NCBI RefSeq assembly: GCF_003086295.3
Contig: NC_092053.1
Location: 86,551,671 to 86,615,670, forward strand
Direction of reading: 5' to 3'
Length of the DNA: 64,000 nt
Source of the DNA: Arachis hypogaea
Lineage: Eukaryota > Streptophyta > Magnoliopsida > Fabales > Fabaceae
The notes beneath the pieces are model-generated. The model saw only the letters and a program-made list of their open reading frames with translations. It ran no database searches and was not told the DNA's origin. Position numbers and translations under genes: made by a program. Shown piece after piece: positions 53,940-62,479 of the stretch (position 1 is its first letter; each line of letters starts with the position of its first letter).

Positions 53940-56273
53940 ATGAGCAGGAACAAGGAAAAAGGCATTCTTGTTGAAGCTGATCCAGAACCTGAAAGGACTC
54001 TGAAGAGGAAACTAAGAGAAGCTAAAATACAACAATCCAGAGACAATCTTATTAAAAATTTCGAACAAGTAAAGGAGATGGCAGCCGAACCCAACAACAA
54101 TAATGCAAGGAGGATGCTTGGTGACTTTACTGCACCAAATTCCAATTTACATGGAAGAAGCATCTCCATTCCTGCCATTGGAGCAAACAACTTTGAGCTG
54201 AAACCTCAGCTAGTTTCTCTGATGCAGCAGAACTGCAAGTTTCATGGACTTCCATCTGAAGATCTTTTTCAGTTCTTTACTGAATTCTTGCAGATATGTG
54301 ATACTGTTAAGACTAATGGAGTAGATCCTGAAGTCTACAGGCTCATACTTTTTCCTTTTGCTGTAAGAGACAGAGCTAGAATATGGTTGGACTCTCAACC
54401 TAAGGATAGCCTGAACTCTTGGGATAAGCTGGTCAAGGCTTTCTTAGCCAAGTTCTTTCCTCCTCAAAAGCTAAGCAAGCTTAGAGTGGATGTTCAAACC
54501 TTCAGACAGAAAGAAGGTGAATCCCTCTATGAAGCTTGGGAGAGATACAAGGAACTGACCAAAAAGTGTCCTTCTGACATGCTTTCAGAATGGACCTTCT
54601 TGGATATATTCTATGATGGTCTGTCTGAATTAGCTAAGATGTCATTGGATACTTCTGCAGGTGGATCCATTCACCTAAAGAAAATGCCTGCAGAAGCTCA
54701 AGAACTCATTGACATGGTTGCTAATAACCAGTTCATGTACACTTCTGAAAGGAATCTTGTGAATAATGGGACGCCTATGAAGAAGGGAGTTCTTGAAATT
54801 GATACTCTGAATGCTATATTAGCTCAGAATAAAATATTAACTCAGTAAGTCAATATGATTTCTCAGAGTCTGAATGGAATGCAAGCTGCATCCAACAGTA
54901 CTCAAGAGGCATCTTCTGAAGAAGAAGCTTATGATTCTGAAAACCCTGCAATAGCAGAGGTAAATTATATGGGTGAACCTTATGGAAACACATATAATTC
55001 ATCATGGAAAAATCATCCAAATTTCTCATGGAAGGATCAAAAGCCTCAACAAGGCTTTAATAATGGTGGAAGAAATAGGTTTAACAATAGTAAATATTTT
55101 CCATCATCCACTCAGCAACAGACAGAGATCTCTGAACAAAGTACCTCTAATTTAGCAAACTTAGTCTCTGATCTGTCCAAGGCCACTGTAAGTTTCATGA
55201 ATGAAACAAGGTCATCCATTAGAAATTTGGAGGCACAAGTGGGCCAGCTGAGTAAAAGGATCACTGAAATCCCTCCTAGTACTCTCCCAAGCAATACAGA
55301 AGAGAATTCAAAAGGAGAGTGCAAGGCCATTGAATTAATTACCATGGCCGAACCTGTGAAGGAAGGAGAGGACGTGAATCCCAAGGAGGAAGACCTCCTG
55401 GGATGTCCAGTGATCAATAAGGAGCTTCCCTTTGAGGAACCAAAGGAATCTGAGACTCATCTAGAGACCATAGAGATTCCATTAAACCTCCTTATGCCAT
55501 TCATGAGCTCTGATGAGTATTCCTCTTCTGAAGAGAATGAGGATGTTACTGAAGAGCAAATTACCAAGTACCTTGGTGCAATCATGAAGCTGAATGCCAA
55601 ATTATTTGGTATTGAGACTTGGGAAGATGAACCTCCCTTGTTCACCAATGAACTAAGTGATCTGGATCAACTGAGATTGCCTCAGAAGAAACAGGATCCT
55701 GGAAAGTTCGTAATACCTTGTACCATAGGCAACATGATCTTTGAAAAGGCTCTGTGTGACCTTGGTTCAAGGATAAACCTCATGCCCCTCTCTGTAATAG
55801 AGAAACTGGGAATCTATGGGGTGCAAGCCACTAAAATCTCATTAGAGATGGCAGACAATTCAAGAAAATAGGCTTATGGACAAGTAGAGGACGTGTTAGT
55901 AAAGGTTGAAGGCCTTTACATCCCTGCTGATTTCATAGTCCTAGATACTGGGAAGGATGAGGATGAATCCATCATCCTTGGAAGACCCTTCCTAGCCACA
56001 GCAAGAGCTGTGATTGATATGGACAGAGGAGAATTGATCCTTCAATTAAATGAGGACAACCTTGTGTTTAAAACTCAAAGATCTCTCTCTGTACCCATGG
56101 AGAGGAAGCACAGTAAGCTTCTCTCATTGCAGAGTCAACCAGAGCCCCCACAGTCAAACTCTAAGTTTGGTGTTGGGAGGCCACAACCAAACTCTAAGTT
56201 TGGTGTTGAAATCCCATATCCAAACTCTAAGTTTGGTGTTGGAGAGTCTCAACAATGCTCTGAACATCTGTGA
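53940..56273 (+). pseudogene. F gag-protease, one frame with two stops
   Basis: From ATG 53940 (MSRNKEKGILVEADPEPERT) one frame of 778 codons, broken only by TAA (54846-54848) and TAG (55869-55871). Residues 80-300 are gag: NNFELKPQLVSLMQQNCKFHG, ICDTVKTNGVDPEVYRLILFPFAVRDRARIWLDSQ, FRQKEGESLYEAWERYKELTKKCPSDML. An Asn/Gln-rich stretch and a coiled coil follow (RNLEAQVGQLSKRITE). The protease has FEKALCDLGSRINLMPLS, with Arg after DLGS, and SIILGRPFLATARAVIDM. The tail has an 11-residue unit containing NSKFGV three times. The TAA is CAA in D; the TAG is shared with D. No RT follows. Confidence 0.9.
56156..56254 (+). repeat. 33-bp in-frame repeat in the F protease tail
   Basis: AAACTCTAAGTTTGGTGTTG begins at 56156, 56189 and 56222, exactly 33 bp apart, encoding NSKFGV each time. 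D has one copy. The DNA contains TAAGTTTGGTGTTG, which is identical to the tract just before the F 3' LTR. Confidence 0.85.
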
Positions 56274-56322
56274 GGCTCCATGAGAGCCCACTGTCAAGCT
56301 ATTGACATTAAAGAAGCGCTTG

Positions 56323-56338
56323 TTGGGAGGTAACCCAA
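56323..56338 (+). promoter_or_regulatory. Post-ORF stem-loop of F
   Basis: TTGGG/CCCAA with loop AGGTAA, 50 bp after the ORF, in the context CAAGCTATTGACATTAAAG then AAGCGCTTG. This block is nearly identical in D. Confidence 0.76.
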
Positions 56339-56474
56339 TTTTTATCTAATCTCTATTTTTATTGTTTTTCATGTTTTATTAGGTTCATGATCATGTGGAG
56401 TCACAAAATAAATCAAAAAAATTGAGAACGGAATCAAAAATAGCAGAAGAAAAATCACACCCTGGAGGAAGACC

Positions 56475-56722
56475 TTACTAGCGTTTAAACGCCAGTAAGA
56501 AGCACCTGGTTGGCGTTCAACGCCAGAACAGAGCATGGTTCTGGTGCTGAACGCCCAAAATGGGCAGCATCTGGGCGTTTGAACGCCAGAAATGCACCCT
56601 GGAGAAGAGCTGGCGCTGAACGCCCAGAACAAGCATGGTTCTGGCGTTCAACGCCAGAAATGAGCAACAAATGGGCGTTCAACGCCCAGAACAAGCACCA
56701 ATCTGGCGCTGAACGCCCAGAG
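56475..56722 (+). repeat. 31-bp-phased palindrome array downstream of F protease
   Basis: Eight words of the form CTGGCGTTCAACGCCAG. GCGTT-equivalent positions are 56481, 56513, 56544, 56575, 56613, 56644, 56675 and 56706, spacings 32, 31, 31, 38, 31, 31, 31. The best copies are perfect 8-bp inverted arms about one base. The ~14-bp spacers vary (AGAACAAGCATGGTT is the commonest). Confidence 0.9.
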
Positions 56723-56962
56723 TTGTGTGCAAGGGTATTTTGCATGCCTAATTGGGTGCAGGGATGTAAATCCTTGACACCTCAGGATCTGTGGACACCA
56801 CAGGATCATCTCAGGATCTGTGAATCCCACAGGATCCCCACCCACCTCACCCTCTCCCTCTCCATTCATGGTCATCCCTTCTGTTTTCCATTCACCACTC
56901 ACATCCATACACATATCCCTCCATCTCTTCCATATCTTCTTCTTTTACTATTCTTTCTTCTT
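56723..56962 (+). other. Noncoding spacer of F
   Basis: Pyrimidine-rich with CACAGGATC words repeated three times near 56780-56840, then CTCCATCTCTTCC-type runs. It corresponds to D 24498-24930. The ORFs across it are not conserved. Confidence 0.55.
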
Positions 56963-56999
56963 TTGCTCGAGGACGAGCAACATTCTAAGTTTGGTGTGG
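56963..56999 (+). promoter_or_regulatory. Internal copy of the stem-loop and tract motif before the F third ORF
   Basis: TTGCTCG, loop AGGA, CGAGCAA (56963-56980), then CATTCTAAGTTTGGTGTGG, 36 nt before ATG 57036. It repeats the pre-LTR layout with C-G in place of the T-A/T-G pair of the pre-LTR stem. Confidence 0.7.
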
Positions 57000-57035
57000 T
57001 AAAAGCATTAGCTTTTTATTTTTCCATTACCATTG

Positions 57036-57465
57036 ATGGCACCTAAGGCCAGAGAAACCTCAAGAAAGAGGAAAGGGAAGGCAATTGCTTCTACCTCTGA
57101 GCCATGGGAGATGAAAAGATTCATCTCACAAGCCCATCACTAAGAAAAGGATGGAGCAAGCAAGAGAGCCCATTCATGGAGCTCAAGAAACACATGGGGA
57201 AGCTCATCATCAAGAAATCCCTGAGATACCTCAAGGGATGCACTTTCCTCCACAGAATTTTTGGGAGCAAATCAACACCTCCCTAGGAGAATTAAGTTCC
57301 AACATGGGACAATTAAGGGAGGAACATCAAGAGCACTCCATCATCCTTCATGAAATAAGAGAAGATCAAAAAGCAATGAGGGAGGAGCAACAAAGACAAG
57401 GAAGAGACATAGAAGAGCTCAAGGACATCATTGGTTCCTCAAGAAGGAAACGCCACCATCACTAA
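57036..57465 (+). pseudogene. F third ORF, internally deleted
   Basis: From ATG 57036 the start MAPKARETSRKRKGKAIAS matches D 24423, but after RFISQ the sequence jumps to the D counterpart of 23605. About 725 bp are missing, including the whole plant-transposon-type domain. The deletion shifts frame: the first frame stops after QAHH near 57142, and the C-terminal part is open in another frame (57151-57465: MEQAREPIHGAQETHGE, then NTSLGELSSNMGQLREEHQEHSIILHEIREDQKAMREEQQRQGRDIEELK). That tail is a coiled coil. Three to four bases (CAAG) are shared at the joint. Confidence 0.83.
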
Positions 57466-58570
57466 GGTGGACTCATTCCTTGTTCTTATTTTCTGTTTTT
57501 TGTTTTCTATGTTAAGTGCTTATCTACGTTTGTGTCTTCATTACATGATCATTAGTATTTAGTAACTATGTCTTAAAGTTATGAATGTCCTATGAATCCA
57601 TCACCTCTCTTAAATGAAAAATATTTTAATTCAAAAGAACAAGAAGTACATGAGTTTCGAATTTATCCTTGAACTTAGTTTAATTATATTGATGTGGTGA
57701 CAATGCTTCTTGTTTTCTGAATGTATGCTTGAATAGTGCATATGTCTTTTGAAGTTGTTGTTCATAAATGTTAAATATGTTGGCTCTTGAAAGAATGATG
57801 ACAAGGAGACATGTTATTTGATAATCTGAAAAATCATAAAAATGATTCTTGAAGCAAGAAAAAGCAGCAAAGAACAAAGCTTGCAGAAAAAAACATAGGC
57901 GAAAAAAAATAGAAAGAAAAAGAAAAAGCAAGCAGAAAAAGCCAAAAGCTCTTAAAACCAAGAGGCAAGAGCAAAAAGCCAATAATCCTTAAAACCAAAA
58001 GGCAAGGGCAAATAAAAAGGATCCCAAGGCTTTGAGCATCAGTGGATAGGAGGGCCTAAAGGAATAAAATCCTGGCCTAAGCGGCTAAACCAAGCTGTCC
58101 CTAACCATGTGCTTGTGGCGTGAAGGTGTCAAGTGAAAACTTGAGACTGAGCGGTTAAAGTCAAGGTCCAAAGCAAAAAAAAGAGTGTGCTTAAGAACCC
58201 TGGACACCTCTAACTGGGGACTTTAGCAAAGCTGAGTCACAATCTGAAAAGGTTCACCCAATTATGTGTCTGTGGCATTTATGTATCCGGTGGTAATACT
58301 GGAAAACAAAGTGCTTAGGGCCACGGCCAAGACTCATAAAGAAGCTATGTTCAAGAATCATCATACTGAACTAGGAGAATCAATAACACTATCTGAACTC
58401 TGAGTTCCTATAGAAGCCAATCATTCTGAACTTCAATGGATAAAGTGAGATGCCAAAACAATTCAAGAGGCAAAAAGCTACAAGTCCCGCTCATCTGATT
58501 GAAGCTATGTTTCATTGATAGTTTGGAATTTATAGTACATTCTCTTCTTTTTATCCTATTTGATTTTCAA
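57466..58570 (+). other. 3' noncoding interior of F
   Basis: Matches D 22191-23271 (reverse) and J 5860-6447. It contains AAGCAAGCAGAAAAAGCC, a duplicated CCAAAAGGCAAG(A/G)GCAAA block near 57955-58015, GAGCGGTTAAAGTC and ACTGGGGACTTTAGC. No ORF is conserved among the copies. Confidence 0.7.
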
Positions 58571-58607
58571 TTGTTTGGGGACAAGCAACAATTTAAGTTT
58601 GGTGTTG
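58571..58607 (+). promoter_or_regulatory. F stem-loop and pre-LTR tract
   Basis: TTGTTTG, loop GGGA, CAAGCAA (58571-58588) with one T-G pair that would be G-U in RNA, then CAATTTAAGTTTGGTGTTG and the 3' LTR at 58608. Confidence 0.8.
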
Positions 58608-60243
58608 TGATGAGCGGATAATTTATACGCTTTTTGGCATTGTTTTTAGTATGTTTATAGTAGAATCTAGTTGCTTTTAGGGACGTTTTCATTAGTTTTT
58701 ATGCTAACTTCACATTTCTGGACTTTACTATGAGTTTGTGTGTTTTTCTGTGATTTCAGGTATTTTCTGGCTGAAATTGAGGGACTTGAGCAAAAATCAG
58801 ATTCAGAGGTTGAAGAAGGACTGCTGATGCTGTTGGATTCTGACCTCCCTGCACTCAAAGCAGATTTTCTGGAGTTACAGAACTTAAAATGGCGCACTTC
58901 TAATTGCTTTAGAAAGTAGACATCAAGGGCTTTCTAGAAATATATAATAGTCCATACTTTGCTCAAGTTTAGATGACGCAAACTAGCGTTCAACGCCAGT
59001 TCTCTGCCCAATTCTGGCGTCCAGCACCAGAAACAAGTTGCAAAGTGGAGTTCAATGCCCAAACTGGCACAAAAACTGGCGTTCAACTCCAAGAATGACC
59101 TCTCCACGTGTAGACTTCAAGCTCAGCCCAAGCACACACCAAGTGGGCCCGAAGTGGATTTATGCATCAATTACTTACTTCTGTAAACCCTAGTAACTAG
59201 TTTATTATAAATAGGACTTTCTACTACTGTATTAGATATCTTTGAATCCGGGATTGTATCTTTAGATCATCTTTGGATGCCTAGTTCTTAGATCAGAGGG
59301 GCTGACCATTCGGCCATGCCTGAACCCTTCACTTATGTATTTTTAACGGTAGAGTTTCTACACTCCATAGATTAAGGTGTGGAGCTCTGCTGTTCCTCGT
59401 GAATTAATGCAAAGTACTACTGTTTTTCTATTCAATTCAACTTATTCCACTTCTAAGATATTCATTCGCACTTCAACCTGAATGTGATGAACGTGACAAT
59501 CATCATCATTCCCTATGAACGTGTGCCTGACAACCACTTCCATTCTACCTTCGATTGAACGATTATCTCTTGGATCTCTTAATCAAAATCTTCGTGGTGT
59601 AAGCTAGATAGATGGCGGCATTCATGAGAATCTGAAAAGTCTAAACCTTGTCTGTGGTATTCCGAGTAGGATTCTGGGATTGAATAACTGTGACGAACTT
59701 CAAACTCGCGAGTGCTGGGCGTAGTGACAGACGCAAAAGGAGGGTGAATCCTTTTCCAGTATGATCGAGAACCTTAGATGATTAGCCGTGCTGTGACAGA
59801 GCATTTGGACCATTTTCACAAGAGGATGGGATGTAGCCATTGACAACGGTGATGCCCTTACATAAAGCCAGCCATAGAAAGGAGTAAGACTGATTGGATG
59901 AAGACAGCAGGAAAGCAGAGGTTCAGAGGAACGATTGCATCTCCATGCGCTTATCTGAAATTCTTACCAATGATTTACATAAGTATTTCTATCCTTATTT
60001 TCTTATCTATTTTCGAAAACTCCATAACTATTTTATATCCGCCTGACTGAGATTTACAAGGTGACCATAACTTGCTTCATACCAACAATCTCCGTGGGAT
60101 CGACCCTTACTCACGTAAGGTTTATTACTTGGACGACCCAGTGCACTTGCTGGTTAGTTGTATCGAAGTTGTGACAAATTATGAATTAAGATAGAGTACC
60201 AAGTTCTTGGGGCCATTACCAGGGATCACAATTTTGTGCACCA
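58608..60243 (+). mobile_element. 3' LTR of F
   Basis: Second LTR copy ending TTTTGTGCACCA before TSD TATAA. TATAAATA lies at 59206-59213. Several differences from the 5' copy are C-to-T or G-to-A. Confidence 0.95.
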
Positions 60244-60248
60244 TATAA

Positions 60249-62479
60249 TTCCTTTGAGTTTCATTCAAAACCTTGCTGGCATAATATATAACATGCACTA
60301 AATTGCCTTTCCTTTGTCTAAGCACTGCCCCAACAGCAAAGTCTGATGCATCACACATCAGTTCAAAAGGCAAATTCCAATTAGGTGGGGCAATGATAGG
60401 TGCTGAGAAAAGTTCTCTTTTCAGTGTTTCAAATGCTAGTGTGTATTTTTGATCAAACACAAAAGGTGTATTAGAGACTAATAGGTTGCTCAAAGGCTTT
60501 GCAATTTTAGAAAAATCTTTAATAAACCTTCTGTAGAAAGCAGTATGGCCTAAAAAACTCCTAATTGCCTTGACATTACTAGGTGGAGATAATTTCTCAA
60601 TTAATTCCACCTTGGCTTTGTCTACCTCTATGCCTTTTTCTGAAATTTTATGGCCAAGGACAATCCCCTCTGTCACTATAAAGTGGAATTTCTTCCAGTT
60701 TAGAACTAGGTGCATCTCTTGGCACCTTTTTAACACTAAGGCAAGATGATTAAGGCAATTGGGAAAGGAATCTCCAAAAACTAAAAAATCGTCCATGAAG
60801 ACTTTAATGAATTTTTCAATCATGTCTGAGAAAATAGACAACATGCATCTTTGGAAAGTTGCAGGGCAATTGCACAATCCAAAAGGCATGCGCCTGTAAG
60901 CGAAAACTCCATATGGACAGGTGAATGATGTTTTTTCTTGATCTCTTGGATCAACCACTATTTGATTATAACCCGAATATCCATCAAGAAAACAGTAGTA
61001 TGTATGTCCTGCCAATCTTTCCAACATCTGATCCATGAAAGTGAGTGGAAAATGATATTTTCTAGTTGCCTCATTGAGTTTTCTATAGTCAATGCACATC
61101 CTCCAGCCTGTTACTGTTCTTGTGGGGATGAGTTCGTTCTTCTCATTGGGTACAACTCTGATCCCTCCTTTCTTTGGAACCACATGGACAGGGATCACCC
61201 ATGGGCTGTCTGAAATGGGATATATTAATCCTGCCTGCCATAGCTTCATAACCTCTTTTTGGACCACTTCCTTCATGACAGGATTCAATCTTCTTTGGGC
61301 TTGAATGGAGGGTTTGGCATCATCTTCCAGCAAGATCTTATGCATGCATATGGATGAGTTTATCCCTTTTAAGTCAGCAAGGGTCCATCCAATGGCATCT
61401 TGGTGCTTTTGCAACACCTTGATTAATTCCTCTTCCTGTTCTTGACTAAGGGCAGAATTGATGATCACTGGGTAACTTCTATCACTTCCCAAGTATGCAT
61501 ACTTGAGAGTAGGAGGTAGTACTTTTAGCTCCAGTTTGGGTGCATCTTTCTCCTTTTTCCTCTCCTCCAATGTGCTTGGAATAGACATTTCAGCTGAGTT
61601 GGCATCAGCAACCTCAACACTTAACATGGAATCACCCTCTGTCAATCCTTCAAGTGCTTCTTCAAAGGTTTCTTGCACCACAGTTCCCACTGTATCTAGC
61701 CTCATACACTCCCCTAGTGACTCTGGTGGATAGCTCATGGCTTTGAATACATTAAATACCATTCTCTCCTCATGTAGCCTAAGGGCAAGTTCACCCTTTT
61801 GGACATCAATGATGGGTCCAGCAGTAGCTAAAAATGGCCTCCCTAAAATTATTGAAGCCTTAGCTTTTTCCTCCATATCCAACACCACAAAATCAGTAGG
61901 GAAGATGAAGTCTCCCATATTCACTAACAAATCTTCCACTATTCCATGAGAGAATTTGAATGATCGATCTGCCAATTGAAGGGCCATTCTTGTTGGTTTG
62001 GCTTCCTCAATATTCATTCTTTTCATCATAGTTAACGACATCAAATATATACTAGCTCCCAAGTCACATAAGGCTTTTTCAACTGTTATTTCCCCTATGA
62101 TGCAGGGAATTTAGAAGCTTCCTGGGTCCTTCAATTTTTAAGGCAGCTTGTGTTGAATGATAGCACTATATTTCTCAGTTAATACCATAATTTCATCATT
62201 CCTCCAGCTTCACTTCTTGGTCATCAATTCCTTCAGAAACTTAGCATAAAGTAGCATTTGCTCTAGTGCTTCTGCAAAGGGAATGTTGATCTGAAGTTTC
62301 ATAAAAATCTCCAAGAATTTGAAGAATTGGCTGTCCTTTGCATTCTTCATTACGCACTGAGGGTAAAGAGCCTTTGGGACATATGGCTTTAGCACTTCTT
62401 TTTCTTTTGATGAAGTGGGAGCAGGTGTTTGTGCTTCTTCCTTGTCATCTAAACTATCCTCTGCTTTCTTCTCTTGAGT
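60249..62479 (-). pseudogene. G protease, reverse transcriptase and start of RNase H
   Basis: Protease begins near 62460 with an acidic linker, then LKPYVPKALYPQCVMKNAKDSQFFKFLEIF and EKALCDLGASIYLMSL (active-site D-L-G), interrupted by stops near 62210 and 62110. From 62062 a 627-codon frame is open: SIILGRPFLATAGPIIDV; RT with VVPKKGGIRVVPNEKNELIPTRTVTGWRMCIDYRKLNEATRK, CFLDGYSGYNQI and the catalytic FMDDFLVFGD; a thumb with RSFLGHTAFYRRFIKDFSKIAKPL; and the RNase H start NLPFELMCDASDFAVGAVL. The F-M-D-D-F form and KNELIPTR insert are typical of Athila. This is the longest near-intact RT in the window. F cuts it at 60244. Confidence 0.93.

Larger units (their letters stand above)
50473..60243 (+). 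mobile_element. Element F: non-autonomous gag-pro LTR retrotransposon inserted in G RNase H
   Basis: Complete element, LTRs 50473-52111 (1639 bp) and 58608-60243 (1636 bp), perfect TSD TATAA (50468-50472, 60244-60248) and a perfect PBS. The interior has gag-protease, a post-ORF stem-loop, a palindrome array, remnants of the third ORF and a 3' noncoding region. No RT, RNase H or integrase is present. It is closely related to D but on the other strand. LTR differences are a few per cent by eye and mostly lie in the U3 half. Confidence 0.96.

Noticed and set aside
56510..57046. A 178-codon ORF across the F palindrome array
   Set aside because: Its N-terminal half is translated 31-bp repeat (ERPEQ and LNAR-type words) and its other half is noncoding spacer; not conserved in D.
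60938..61304. Plus-strand ORFs over the G reverse transcriptase
   Set aside because: Antisense shadows of the conserved RT frame on the minus strand.
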